From Streptococcus suis (lineage in GTDB: Bacteria; Bacillota; Bacilli; Lactobacillales; Streptococcaceae), in NCBI GenBank assembly GCA_002831545.1, contig CP025095.1:62001-126000 (forward strand): DNA of 64,000 nt. The letters are read 5' to 3'. The position numbers were made by a program, and so were the translations under genes. Shown piece by piece: positions 8,024 to 17,220 of this stretch (its first letter is position 1; each line of letters opens with the position of its first letter). A model generated the notes under the pieces. That model searched no databases and was not told where the DNA came from. It saw only the letters and a list, made by a program, of their open reading frames with translations.

Positions 8024-8935
8024 ATGAACGATAAGGAATTTGGGCAGCGTGTGCGTCAACTGCGAGAAACTGCTAATCTGACACGTGAACAGTTTTGCGA
8101 TGACGAACTTGAGCTCTCCGTCCGCCAATTAACCCGTATCGAAGCAGGCACTTCCAAGCCGACTTTTTCAAAAATCCAATATATCGCAACCCGCTTAGGC
8201 ATGGGGCTCTACGAGCTTATGCCAGATTATGTATCCTTACCCGAAAGATACTCCAAGCTGAAATTTGATGTCCTCCGTACACCGACTTATGGAAACGAGG
8301 AATTAGTTGAAAAACGTGATGCTATCATGACGGAAATATATGATGACTATTATGATGACTTGCCTGAGGAGGAGAAAATCGTTATAGATACACTATGCTC
8401 CCTATTTGATGTATTGGATACAGATAGTCGGGAATACGGCAAAGAAATTCTTGATGATTATTTACATCAAAGTTACCACCGTTCCAAACTATCTATAAAT
8501 GACTTAATGATTTTGCGGTTATTTGTCGAACACTTTGAGTTAGAAACTTTAGATTCTGGAACCGCAAATTATACACTATTTATAGATTTAGTAGAGAAAT
8601 TGACTCAAACAACCTACGATGTGCATTCGGAATCCTTATTTATTGTTAGGGATTTATTGCTAGCTATTGTTCGTATTTTGTTTTCGAAGGAGCTGTATGG
8701 GTATGTTCCAGTATATATAGAAAAAATTGAGAATATTATGGAATTATCGCAAGATTTTCAGAAAAAACCAATTTTAAATCTGGTGAAATGGAAATATGAA
8801 TTAAAGGAGAAACAGAATCGCGAAGGTGCTGAAAGATACTATAATGAAGCTATTACGTTGGCTAGCTTGCTTAATCAAACACACTTAAAAGAAAAGCTTC
8901 AAACGGAGTGGGAACAAGATACGAAAATAACATAA
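8024..8935 (+). CDS. XRE/TPR peptide-sensor type regulator, array copy 1
   Basis: 303 residues. The N-terminal HTH_3 domain (about residues 5-62: FGQRVRQLRET, then SVRQLTRIEAGTSKPTF) is followed by a conserved linker LYELMPDYVSLPERYSKLK and an all-helical C-terminal region like the TPR repeats of PlcR/Rgg/TprA (RRNPP) regulators, which bind short secreted peptides after import. First of four tandem paralogs; the first 110 or so residues are nearly identical in all four while the C-terminal halves differ, so each probably binds a similar DNA site but senses a different ligand. This copy's C-terminal half is the most divergent from copies 2 and 3. ATG has the shared GGAGG site. Confidence 0.85.
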   Translation: MNDKEFGQRVRQLRETANLTREQFCDDELELSVRQLTRIEAGTSKPTFSKIQYIATRLGMGLYELMPDYVSLPERYSKLKFDVLRTPTYGNEELVEKRDAIMTEIYDDYYDDLPEEEKIVIDTLCSLFDVLDTDSREYGKEILDDYLHQSYHRSKLSINDLMILRLFVEHFELETLDSGTANYTLFIDLVEKLTQTTYDVHSESLFIVRDLLLAIVRILFSKELYGYVPVYIEKIENIMELSQDFQKKPILNLVKWKYELKEKQNREGAERYYNEAITLASLLNQTHLKEKLQTEWEQDTKIT

Positions 8936-9037
8936 TATTCAGGTAGTGTATCGCATCTAGATATTCATCTATAGATTAACAGCGTTGATAAACTTTGTTT
9001 TTTTATAATATAAAAAAAGTATATTCGGAGGTATTTT

Positions 9038-9961
9038 ATGAACGATAAGGGATTTGGGCAGCGTGTACGTCAACTTCGAGAAACCGTTAGTCTGACACGT
9101 GAACAGTTTTGCGATGACGAACTTGAGCTCTCCGTTCGACAATTAACCCGTATCGAAGCAGGTACTTCTAAGCCGACTTTTTCAAAAATCCAATATATCG
9201 CAACCCGCTTAGGCATGGGGCTCTACGAGCTTATGCCAGATTACGTGTCGCTACCTGAACGATATTCCAAACTGAAGTTTGATGTACTTCGTACACCGAC
9301 TTATGAAAATGAGGAATTGATGGAAAAACGGGCAGATATGATGACAGAAATCTATGATGACTATTATGATGACTTGCCCGAGGAGGAGAAAATAGCGATT
9401 GATGCCATTCAATCTATTATTGATGTATTTGAAACGAAGACAGCAGAATTTGGTCAAGATATTCTAGAAGATTATTTTGAACAAATCCAAAGAAAACCCC
9501 AATTTTCAGCCAACGATTTGTTGATAATTCGACTCTATTTAATCAATTTGAGAATGGAAATTAAACAGAGCAGTGATTTTCAGCACTTTTTAGAGTTGGT
9601 GGAAAAGTTACCAAGCCAAGTAGAATTGATTGAATCTGGAGAATTATTTATTTTAAGAGATGTGATGCTGACGTCGATAGGGATTCTTGGCGAACATGAA
9701 GAATATGGCAAGATACCTCCACTTTTTGATGCTCTAGATAGAATCATGGTTTCAACTCAAGATTTTCAAAAGAAACCCATTCTCAATCTGCTTAAGTGGA
9801 AATATGAGTTATATGTGAACAATGATAGCGAGGAGGCTAGACGGTTTTATGAAGAAGCAGTTATGTTCGCAAAATTAATTGGCAATGCGCACCTAATTGC
9901 TAAATTAGAAGAGGATTGGCAAATAGATGTGAAAACAGCAGAATATTCAGGTGGTGTGTAA
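9038..9961 (+). CDS. XRE/TPR peptide-sensor type regulator, array copy 2
   Basis: 307 residues with the same architecture as its neighbours: HTH_3 domain in the first 62 residues and a helical, TPR-like sensor region to the end. The sensor half closely resembles copy 3 (shared FETKTAEFGQDIL and SSDFQHFLELVEKLPSQVEL), with scattered differences, so copies 2 and 3 look like a recent duplication. The upstream leader, including TATAATATAAA and GGAGGTATTTTATG, is the same as for copies 3 and 4. The stop is followed by GTATAGGCCTTC, again shared with copy 3. No peptide gene lies in the 82-bp gap to copy 3. Confidence 0.85.
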   Translation: MNDKGFGQRVRQLRETVSLTREQFCDDELELSVRQLTRIEAGTSKPTFSKIQYIATRLGMGLYELMPDYVSLPERYSKLKFDVLRTPTYENEELMEKRADMMTEIYDDYYDDLPEEEKIAIDAIQSIIDVFETKTAEFGQDILEDYFEQIQRKPQFSANDLLIIRLYLINLRMEIKQSSDFQHFLELVEKLPSQVELIESGELFILRDVMLTSIGILGEHEEYGKIPPLFDALDRIMVSTQDFQKKPILNLLKWKYELYVNNDSEEARRFYEEAVMFAKLIGNAHLIAKLEEDWQIDVKTAEYSGGV

Positions 9962-10043
9962 GGTATAGGCCTTCATCCACGATTAACAGCGTTGATAAAC
10001 TTTGTTTTTTATAATATAAAAAAAGTATATTCGGAGGTATTTT

Positions 10044-10967
10044 ATGAACGATAAGGAATTTGGACAGCGTGTACGTCAACTGCGAGAAACTGCTAATCTG
10101 ACACGTGAACAGTTTTGTGATGATGAACTGGAGCTCTCCGTACGCCAATTAACCCGTATCGAGGTAGGTACTTCTAAGCCAACTTTTTCAAAAATCCAAT
10201 ATATCGCAACCCGCTTAGGCATGGGGCTCTACGAGCTTATGCCTGATTATGTATCCTTGCCAGAAAGATACTCCAAGTTGAAGTTTGATGTCCTCCGTAC
10301 ACCGACTTATGAAAATGAGGAATTGATGGAAAAACGGGCAGATATGATGACAGAAATCTATGATGACTATTATGATGACTTGCCCGAGGATGAGAAAATA
10401 GCAATCGATGCTATTCAATCAACCATTGACGTATTTGAAACGAAGACAGCAGAATTTGGTCAAGATATTCTAGATGACTATTTTGAACAGATACATAGAA
10501 AAAAACAATTTTCATCCAATGATTTGTTGATAATCCAGCTCTATTTAATCAATTTGAGAATGGAAGTTAAACAGAGCAGTGATTTTCAGCACTTTTTAGA
10601 CTTGGTGGAAAAGTTACCAAGCCAAGTAGAATTAGTTGAATCTGGGGATTTGTTTATTTTAAGGGATGTGATGATAACTTCTGTTGGACTTTTGGGACAA
10701 AAGGAAGAATTTAGCTATATTCCTACACTCTTTGAAGCACTTGATAAGATAATGCAGAAGACCCAAGATTTTCAAAAGAAACCTATTCTTAATCTGCTTA
10801 AGTGGAAATATGAGTTGTTAATAAATAAAGATAAAGATGCAGCAACTGCCTTATTTGAAGAAGCACTTCTTTTTGCAAGAATAATTGGTAATGCCCACCT
10901 AACGGCTAAATTAGAAGAAGAGTGGCAAATAGATGTGAAAACAGCAGAATATTCAGGTGGTGTGTAA
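10044..10967 (+). CDS. XRE/TPR peptide-sensor type regulator, array copy 3
   Basis: 307 residues, closest to copy 2. The HTH half carries one visible change (EVGTSKP where the others have EAGTSKP) and is otherwise the array consensus. The C-terminal helical half diverges from copy 2 mainly around residues 205-260 (QKEEFSYIPTLFEALDKI versus EHEEYGKIPPLFDALDRI), the region expected to line the peptide groove in RRNPP proteins; that mapping is inference. The same 5' leader and 3' flank as copy 2 bound the gene, so the duplicated unit is gene plus about 80 bp. Confidence 0.85.
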   Translation: MNDKEFGQRVRQLRETANLTREQFCDDELELSVRQLTRIEVGTSKPTFSKIQYIATRLGMGLYELMPDYVSLPERYSKLKFDVLRTPTYENEELMEKRADMMTEIYDDYYDDLPEDEKIAIDAIQSTIDVFETKTAEFGQDILDDYFEQIHRKKQFSSNDLLIIQLYLINLRMEVKQSSDFQHFLDLVEKLPSQVELVESGDLFILRDVMITSVGLLGQKEEFSYIPTLFEALDKIMQKTQDFQKKPILNLLKWKYELLINKDKDAATALFEEALLFARIIGNAHLTAKLEEEWQIDVKTAEYSGGV

Positions 10968-11050
10968 GGTATAGGCCTTCACCCACGATTAACAGCGTTG
11001 ATAAACTTTGTTTTTTATAATATAAAAAAAAGTATATTCGGAGGTATTTT

Positions 11051-11950
11051 ATGAACGATAAGGAATTTGGGCAGCGTGTGCGTCAACTGCGAGAAACTGC
11101 TAATCTGACACGTGAACAGTTTTGCGATGACGAACTTGAGCTCTCCGTCCGCCAACTAACCCGTATCGAAGCAGGTACTTCTAAGCCGACTTTTTCAAAA
11201 ATCCAATATATCGCAACCCGCTTAGGCATGGGGCTCTACGAGCTTATGCCTGATTATGTATCCTTACCAGAAAGATACTCCAAGCTGAAATTTGATGTCC
11301 TCCGTACACCGACTTATGGAAACGAGGAATTAGTTGAAAAACGTGATGCTATCATGACGGAAATCTATGATGACTATTATGATGACTTGCCTGAGGAGGA
11401 GAAAATAGCGATTGATGCCATTCAATCCCGAATTGACACCTTAGAGTCAGGGACAGCGGGCTTCGGGAAAGAGATACTGGAAGATTACTTTGAACAAATT
11501 TTTCGAAAACAAAAGTACGAAGTGAATGATTTACTGATTATTAGGCTCCAGCTTGAATACGTTAGATTGTCCAGTAGTGACTCAGAAATATTTAAACAGT
11601 TTTTGAAAATTATAGAATATTTACATGGACAAATTGATATTATCAATTCGAGTGATCTATTTGTTTTACGAGACACATTGTTATCTTGTGTAAATATTTT
11701 GGGAGGCAAAAAGTATTATGAACCAATACCAAAAATATTCGAAACTGTAGATAAAATTATACAGTCAACGCAAGATTTTCAGAAAAAGCCAATTGTCAGT
11801 GTGTTGAAATGGAAGTACGCACTTTTTGTAAATAAGGATAGAGGTGAGGCTGAAAAACATTACCTAGATGCGATGCTATTTGCAAAATTGATAGAAAATA
11901 GAGAGTTAGAACAGAAGATTGAAGAAGATTGGAAAGTTGACAATCAATAA
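11051..11950 (+). CDS. XRE/TPR peptide-sensor type regulator, array copy 4, next to peptide gene
   Basis: 299 residues. The HTH half is near identical to copy 1 (including TPTYGNEELVEKRDAIM), and the start of the linker matches copies 2 and 3 (IAIDAIQS). The sensor half from about residue 130 is distinct from all others, so this gene looks like a mosaic. It is the only copy followed by a small peptide gene (76 bp downstream), which is the arrangement expected for an RRNPP regulator and its cognate pheromone. The stop is followed directly by an inverted repeat overlapping the peptide promoter. Confidence 0.85.
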   Translation: MNDKEFGQRVRQLRETANLTREQFCDDELELSVRQLTRIEAGTSKPTFSKIQYIATRLGMGLYELMPDYVSLPERYSKLKFDVLRTPTYGNEELVEKRDAIMTEIYDDYYDDLPEEEKIAIDAIQSRIDTLESGTAGFGKEILEDYFEQIFRKQKYEVNDLLIIRLQLEYVRLSSSDSEIFKQFLKIIEYLHGQIDIINSSDLFVLRDTLLSCVNILGGKKYYEPIPKIFETVDKIIQSTQDFQKKPIVSVLKWKYALFVNKDRGEAEKHYLDAMLFAKLIENRELEQKIEEDWKVDNQ

Positions 11951-11958
11951 AGTGACAT

Positions 11959-11995
11959 TTTTGTCCTGTTGAAGGACAGAAAAAACTATTATACT
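11959..11995 (+). promoter_or_regulatory. promoter and inverted-repeat operator of the peptide gene
   Basis: TTTTGTCCT and AGGACAGAAAA form an imperfect dyad around 11959-11984. A -35-like TTGAAG (11969-11974) lies within it and TATACT (11990-11995) follows as -10. A dyad on the -35 is the position used by PlcR/Rgg-type activators or repressors. The binding partner is inferred to be one or more of the four HTH proteins. Confidence 0.55.
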
Positions 11996-12026
11996 AAACT
12001 CATAAAGATTAAAGGAGATTAGTGAT

Positions 12027-12092
12027 ATGTTTAACTTTTTGAAATTTTTTGGTCGTCTTGGTGGTAACTGGGGGACTTGGGTTGAAGAATAA
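12027..12092 (+). CDS. 21-residue peptide, candidate signal for the adjacent regulator
   Basis: Open reading frame of 21 codons with an excellent AAAGGAG site ten bases upstream, its own promoter-like sequence, and a rho-independent terminator eight bases after the stop, so it is a dedicated short transcript. The N-terminal part is hydrophobic and basic (MFNFLKFFGR), then LGG, and the C-terminal eight residues are NWGTWVEE. The Gly-Gly followed by a W-x-x-W octapeptide invites processing after the GG, or export and shortening as for SHP/Phr-type pheromones. No classical signal peptide cleavage site. Alternatives are a leaderless bacteriocin-like peptide or a small membrane toxin. I do not recognise the peptide family. 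Confidence 0.65.
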   Translation: MFNFLKFFGRLGGNWGTWVEE

Positions 12093-12099
12093 TATTATC

Positions 12100-12127
12100 A
12101 AAAAGCCAACATCCGTTAGGCTTTTTT
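12100..12127 (+). terminator. terminator of the peptide gene
   Basis: AAAAAGCCAAC, short loop, GTTAGGCTTTTTT: stem of about ten pairs with one bulge and a T run. Confidence 0.85.
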
Positions 12128-12157
12128 GCTATACTAGACAATATATAGGAGGTGGCT

Positions 12158-13378
12158 ATGTTAGAAAATTGGTTAAACACCAAACAAGGTCAGGTGTTTC
12201 ATTATAAGATGGAAAAGATTGAGTATGCCCTGGAACTGCTGGGGAATCCCCAGTTTGCTGTTCCGGTCATTCATGTGGCTGGAACCAACGGCAAGGGGTC
12301 GACCATTGCCTTTCTGCGCCAGCTATTTCAGGCACATGGTATGCGTGTCGGTAGTTTTGTATCCCCCCACATGGTGAGCGTGCACGACAGGATTTGTATT
12401 GACAGCCAGCCCATTTCAGACCATGATTTTCAGTGCTATTTACAGAAAGTCTACGACTTGGAGCAGGAAGTCGCTACACGCTATGAGCCTTTTCGCTATT
12501 TTGAGGTCATGGTGCTCATTATGTTCCTTTATTTCGAAGCTCAACAACCCGATGTGGCACTAGTAGAGGTGGGCATCGGAGGACTTTTGGATACGACCAA
12601 CGTCGCGGCACCGGCTCTCAGCGTCATCACCTCCATCGGCATGGACCATCAGGATTTACTAGGATCGACTTTAAGGGAAATAGCAGAGCAGAAAGCAGGG
12701 ATTATCAAGGAAAACGTGCCTGTCGTCTTAGGACCACTTTGTCCAGAAACCACAGCCATCTGTCGCCACATTGCCCAAGACAAACAAGCCTCTGTCTATC
12801 AATTTGGTCAGGAATTTACCTACAAAGCAGGACAGTTCAGCAATACGGACTTGGAACTGTCAGAATTAGTTCTGAGTCTGGCAGGCCATCATCAAGAAGA
12901 GAATGCGGCCGTAGCTCTACAAACTTTTCTACTCTATATGACCAATATCCAAAAAGACATTCAACCTCAGCTGATTAAACAAGCGCTTGCTCAAACCAGC
13001 TGGCCTGGTCGTTTGGAATTGGTTGCTCAAGAGCCAAAAATCTATTTGGACGGAGCCCACAATGTCCCAGCTATCGAACGTTTGGTTGAATTTATTCAGG
13101 TTCAAGAAGAGCCTGTCACCATTCTCTTTTCAGCCCTTCGGCGCAAGGACTTTCAAGAAACGCTGGAATTATTGGAAGAAAAGTTACCACATACTCCTCT
13201 TGTATTAACCAGCTTTGCTTATGATGGTGCCTTGTCTGAGAAAAACCGACAAGGACGAGATTATGTTGAAGACTACCAGCAATTTATAGAAGACTGGCAA
13301 TCTAGCGAGCAAGGTATTTTGATTGTCACAGGCTCTCTCTACTTTATCTCAGAAGTTCGTCGGATTTTTAAAAAATGA
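12158..13378 (+). CDS. folC: folylpolyglutamate synthase / dihydrofolate synthase
   Basis: Mur-ligase family enzyme that adds glutamate to dihydropteroate and/or tetrahydrofolate with ATP, cytoplasmic, folate pathway. 406 residues, normal for FolC. The P-loop HVAGTNGKGST lies near residues 43-53, the folate-binding SFVSPHM follows, EVGIGGLLDTTN carries the conserved metal-binding region, and the C-terminal Mur ligase domain includes YLDGAHNVPA. ATG 12158 is chosen over GTG 12152 because AGGAGG at 12147-12152 is then correctly spaced. Streptococci often carry two folC copies; this one is not next to other folate genes. It is separated from the peptide gene by a terminator. Confidence 0.93.
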   Translation: MLENWLNTKQGQVFHYKMEKIEYALELLGNPQFAVPVIHVAGTNGKGSTIAFLRQLFQAHGMRVGSFVSPHMVSVHDRICIDSQPISDHDFQCYLQKVYDLEQEVATRYEPFRYFEVMVLIMFLYFEAQQPDVALVEVGIGGLLDTTNVAAPALSVITSIGMDHQDLLGSTLREIAEQKAGIIKENVPVVLGPLCPETTAICRHIAQDKQASVYQFGQEFTYKAGQFSNTDLELSELVLSLAGHHQEENAAVALQTFLLYMTNIQKDIQPQLIKQALAQTSWPGRLELVAQEPKIYLDGAHNVPAIERLVEFIQVQEEPVTILFSALRRKDFQETLELLEEKLPHTPLVLTSFAYDGALSEKNRQGRDYVEDYQQFIEDWQSSEQGILIVTGSLYFISEVRRIFKK

Positions 13379-13402
13379 ATATCTTTTTGCGAATAAATAG
13401 GT

Positions 13403-13516
13403 ATGACACATGTAGAAAAACAAGCCTTTTTAAAGGAATTTGAAAAAACCAAACGCCATACCTTCCGTCAATTAGAGCAGTTTGCAAAAATTTCCAGAAC
13501 TCCCGATAGGAAATGA
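13403..13516 (+). pseudogene. 37-codon ORF, possible gene remnant
   Basis: Short frame starting MTHVEKQAFLKEFEK and ending inside the stem of a terminator. Its Shine-Dalgarno (TAGGT) is weak. The composition is that of a normal hydrophilic N-terminus rather than random sequence, so it may be the left-over 5' end of a deleted gene. I do not recognise the family. Could equally be untranslated. Confidence 0.3.
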
Positions 13517-13533
13517 CATCGGGAGTGCTTTTT
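13499..13533 (+). terminator. terminator downstream of folC region
   Basis: ACTCCCGAT / ATCGGGAGT nine-pair stem followed by GCTTTTT. A TATAAT (13536-13541) for the next gene follows directly. Confidence 0.85.
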
Positions 13534-13568
13534 GATATAATAAGGAAAGCAAATCTAAGGAGAAGAAA

Positions 13569-15092
13569 ATGACAGAATTAGATGTAGTTTCGGACGTAGT
13601 TACTCATCCTGAGGAAACTTATCGGCGTAGTCGTAGAGCATCACGCAGACAGCAAGTGCAACTGAATGGTGAATTTCATGAAAGAGTATTAAAGACAAAG
13701 TATTGGCCAGCTCTTGTTTGGAGCTTAGTTTTAAGTGTTTTTAGTGTAGCCAATCCACTGCTAATGCCATTTGCAACCAATATACAAACTCAAAATTTAT
13801 ATGCAGGGATGGCAATGGCAAATGGACAAATCCCTTATGGTGATTTCTTTGGTACAAGCGGGTTATTATTCTACTTACTTGCTTTCTTAGGTCATCTGGG
13901 AGGGAATTTCATTATCTTTGGAATCCTCCAGTTTATAGCATTACTGATAGCGGGAATCTATTTCTATAAGATTGTAGCTTATTTTAGTCAGTCAGAACAC
14001 CTAGCGACAAGTTCTAGTCATTGGTTCTATGTATTTATTTTTACACTTGGTTTTGGAGGGATGTATGCAGAAATGTTTGCTCTTCCATTTCTTTTGACTA
14101 GTGTGTGGTTTCTGGTCCGCTATTTTGAAAATGCAGTGCGTGATGAGGCGTTTATCCTCTACGGAATCGATGCGGCATTGGTATTTTTAATTTACCCAAA
14201 AAGTCTGATTCTTTGGTTAGTTGCGGGTCTAGTTTTATTTATTTTTAATATCCAACACCGCCAAGTTACTCGAGGAATCTATCAATTATTAGCGACTATT
14301 TTTGGTTTTCTTCTGATTCTATATGCGGTAGGTTATTATGCTTTTGAGGCGCAGATTCTGGGGACAGCTATTCAACAAACTTTCCTTTATAACTTACAGT
14401 TAGACTTTCACCATTCCTATCTATATTTAGACTTGGCGATTGTGTCTGTATTTTTACTCTTATCTGGATTCTTTAAAAGTTTCATCCAAATGCTGTTTTC
14501 TTTCAAACAAGGAAGACATACCTATATCAAAGTTCTCCTGTTATTGACTTTCTTAGTTCAATGTGTCTTTATTATTGGGAATGCTAATTTTCAATGGAGC
14601 CAACTCATTCTTCTTTTACCGTATGGTTTTGCGATGTCAGTCGTTTACCTGCGTGACGAGGATGTAGAAGATTATCGTGGGTATTTGCGTCGTCAATTCT
14701 TCCTTCCGTTAGCTATTTGCTTGGGTATTATCGCTCAACCTGCTTATCTTTATTTGGTACAAGGAGATTTGAGAACTGACCGTGAACAAGTTGCCAATTA
14801 CATTGGTAAACAAACAAAAGATTCGGATAAGATTTATGTTTGGGATAATAGCGCAAGTATATATCTTTCAAGTCAACGTTTATCTGCCGCAACGATTACT
14901 ACAGCAGAACCCTATCTGAATACTGACGACAATAAAAATAGCTTGATGTATGACATCAATAAAAATGAGGCAAAATTTGTAGTCGTCAATAAGACTTTAC
15001 CAATTCTAGATGAAATCAAGACAAATTTAGAATCACAATACCAGTCTGTTCAGACAACGGATTACTTTACGATTTATCAAAAGAATGAATGA
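13569..15092 (+). CDS. polytopic membrane protein, possible GT-C type glycosyltransferase
   Basis: 507 residues: a basic cytoplasmic N-terminus of about 48 residues, then about eleven to twelve membrane spans and a soluble C-terminal domain of about 110 residues. The segment QIPYGDFFGTSGLLFYLLAF after the first span resembles the first extracytoplasmic loop of PMT/ArnT-like GT-C transferases, where an acidic residue is catalytic; this is a resemblance, not a firm assignment. It has its own TATAAT promoter after the upstream terminator, an AAGGAG site before ATG 13569, and ends at a terminator, so it is monocistronic. Role unknown, perhaps cell-envelope glycan or lipid modification. Confidence 0.7.
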   Translation: MTELDVVSDVVTHPEETYRRSRRASRRQQVQLNGEFHERVLKTKYWPALVWSLVLSVFSVANPLLMPFATNIQTQNLYAGMAMANGQIPYGDFFGTSGLLFYLLAFLGHLGGNFIIFGILQFIALLIAGIYFYKIVAYFSQSEHLATSSSHWFYVFIFTLGFGGMYAEMFALPFLLTSVWFLVRYFENAVRDEAFILYGIDAALVFLIYPKSLILWLVAGLVLFIFNIQHRQVTRGIYQLLATIFGFLLILYAVGYYAFEAQILGTAIQQTFLYNLQLDFHHSYLYLDLAIVSVFLLLSGFFKSFIQMLFSFKQGRHTYIKVLLLLTFLVQCVFIIGNANFQWSQLILLLPYGFAMSVVYLRDEDVEDYRGYLRRQFFLPLAICLGIIAQPAYLYLVQGDLRTDREQVANYIGKQTKDSDKIYVWDNSASIYLSSQRLSAATITTAEPYLNTDDNKNSLMYDINKNEAKFVVVNKTLPILDEIKTNLESQYQSVQTTDYFTIYQKNE

Positions 15093-15114
15093 TTGCTCAG
15101 GCAGTCATTTTTTC
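15089..15114 (+). terminator. terminator before mutL
   Basis: ATGATTGC, TCAG loop, GCAGTCAT followed by TTTTTT, overlapping the stop codon of the membrane protein gene. An extended -10 (TGGTATAAT, ending 15160) for mutL follows. Confidence 0.75.
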
Positions 15115-15209
15115 TTTAGCCTATCTGGGAAAAGGAGGGAAAGTGGATATGTGGTATAATGGAAAAATAAGCATTCGGGAAAAATTATTAAAGAAATGTA
15201 GGAGAAATG

Positions 15210-17147
15210 ATGTCACATATTATTGAACTACCAGAAATACTAGCCAACCAGATTGCGGCTGGTGAGGTCATTGAGCGACCAGCCAGTGTGGTTAAGGAGT
15301 TGGTGGAAAATTCCATTGACGCAGGGGCTAGTCAGATTGAAATTAGTGTTGAAGAGGCTGGCCTCAAAATGATTCAAATTACGGATAACGGTGAGGGGAT
15401 TGCCCCTGATGAAGTAGCGCTTGCCCTCCGCCGTCACGCCACCAGTAAGATAAAAAATCAATCGGATTTGTTTCGTATTCGCACCCTCGGTTTTCGTGGA
15501 GAAGCTCTGCCCTCCATTGCTTCTGTCAGTCATATGATCATTGAGACAGCTACGGCAGACTCTGCACACGGACTTCATTTGGAGGCCAAAGGTGGTGTCA
15601 TCGAGAAAGAGGAGCCAGTTAGTCGTCCAGTTGGTACGCAGATTACTGTTTCGGATTTATTTTACAATACCCCTGCTCGTCTCAAATACGTTCGCAGTCA
15701 ACAGGCTGAATTATCACATATTGTTGATGTTGTAAATCGATTGAGTCTAGCTCATCCGGAAATAGCTTTTGCCTTAGTAAACGAAGGACGAGAATTAATT
15801 AGAACTGCAGGGACAGGGAAACTTCGTCAGGCAATTTCAGGGATTTATGGGATTGCTTCTGCCAAAAAAATGGTTGAAATTGAGGCAGAAGATCTGGATT
15901 TTCAGATTTCAGGTTACGTTTCCTTGCCAGAGTTGACTCGTGCCAACCGCAACTACATTTCCATTTTCATCAACGGTCGCTATATCAAGAATTTTTTGCT
16001 GAATCGAGCGATTTTGGAAGGTTATGGCAGTAAGTTGATGGTAGGACGTTTTCCATTGGCAGTGATTTCTATAGAAATTGACCCCTATCTTGCTGATGTC
16101 AATGTGCATCCGACCAAGCAGGAAGTTCGCATCTCCAAGGAAAAAGAACTCATGACCTTGATTCGAGAGGCGATTAGTCAAGCGCTTAAAGAGCAGGACT
16201 TGATACCAGATGCTCTTGAGAATTTAGCTCAGTCAAGTACTCGACCAAAAGTAAAAGCAGAGCAAGGTACCTTACCACTCAGAGAGCCAAAAATCTATTA
16301 TGATACGATTAGGCAAGACTTCTTCTTAAAACCAGATGTTGTCGCTGAGGATGTCAAACCTCTCGAAGAGGATAGGCAAGAGATTGTTGAGTCGCCTGTC
16401 GAAAATAAACCTACATCTGTTCAATTTGCAGAACGTCAATCGGTGGAATCAGAAGATCAGGAGCATCCTAATCTAAGCGCAAAAGAATTGGCAAAACTGG
16501 CAGATAAATTAGACCGGGAGGAAACATCGACATTTCCAGAGTTAGAATATTTTGGTCAGATGCACGGGACGTATTTATTTGCACAAGGCAAGACAGGACT
16601 TTATATCATTGACCAGCATGCCGCGCAAGAGAGGGTCAAATACGAATACTACCGTGAGAAAATTGGTCAGGTTGACAATTCAGCTCAACAGTTATTGGTG
16701 CCCTATATTTTTGAATTTCCGCAGAATGATGCCCTTGACCTTGTCCACAAAATGGATGCCCTTCGTCAAGTTGGTGTCAACTTGGAAGAATATGGAGCTA
16801 ATCAATTTATTCTGCGTGAACATCCTATTTGGATGAAGGAAGAAGAGATTGAGTCTGGCATTTATGAGATGTGCGACATGTTGCTCTTGACGGATCAGGT
16901 GTCAATCAAGCAGTATCGGGCAGAACTGGCTATCATGATGTCTTGTAAACGGTCAATCAAGGCCAATCATGCTTTGGATGATTATTCGGCGCGTGATTTA
17001 TTGAGACAATTGTCTTACTGCCAAAATCCCTATAACTGCCCGCACGGCCGCCCAGTCTTAGTGCATTTTAGCAAGTCAGATATGGAAAAAATGTTCCGTC
17101 GCATTCAAGAAAATCACACGAGTTTGCGAGAGTTGGGCAAGTATTAA
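15210..17147 (+). CDS. mutL: DNA mismatch repair protein MutL
   Basis: GHKL ATPase that couples mismatch recognition by MutS to excision. 645 residues from ATG 15210 (MSHIIELPE, the usual family start, five bases after TAGGAG; ATG 15207 is too close). ATP-binding motifs ENSIDAG, DNGEGI and GFRGEAL are intact in the N-terminal domain, followed by a charged linker (about 335-445). The C-terminal domain has [12 protein letters not shown], the DQHAxxExxxxE endonuclease motif of MutL from bacteria lacking MutH, and CPHGRP. mutS is not adjacent: the gene upstream is an unrelated membrane protein behind a terminator. Confidence 0.96.
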   Translation: MSHIIELPEILANQIAAGEVIERPASVVKELVENSIDAGASQIEISVEEAGLKMIQITDNGEGIAPDEVALALRRHATSKIKNQSDLFRIRTLGFRGEALPSIASVSHMIIETATADSAHGLHLEAKGGVIEKEEPVSRPVGTQITVSDLFYNTPARLKYVRSQQAELSHIVDVVNRLSLAHPEIAFALVNEGRELIRTAGTGKLRQAISGIYGIASAKKMVEIEAEDLDFQISGYVSLPELTRANRNYISIFINGRYIKNFLLNRAILEGYGSKLMVGRFPLAVISIEIDPYLADVNVHPTKQEVRISKEKELMTLIREAISQALKEQDLIPDALENLAQSSTRPKVKAEQGTLPLREPKIYYDTIRQDFFLKPDVVAEDVKPLEEDRQEIVESPVENKPTSVQFAERQSVESEDQEHPNLSAKELAKLADKLDREETSTFPELEYFGQMHGTYLFAQGKTGLYIIDQHAAQERVKYEYYREKIGQVDNSAQQLLVPYIFEFPQNDALDLVHKMDALRQVGVNLEEYGANQFILREHPIWMKEEEIESGIYEMCDMLLLTDQVSIKQYRAELAIMMSCKRSIKANHALDDYSARDLLRQLSYCQNPYNCPHGRPVLVHFSKSDMEKMFRRIQENHTSLRELGKY

Positions 17148-17220
17148 GGATTTTAACACCCCTGTAAAAGCATTTGGACTAGCTATTTTTACTGCCAGCT
17201 TGTAAAGTAAAGGAGGAAAC

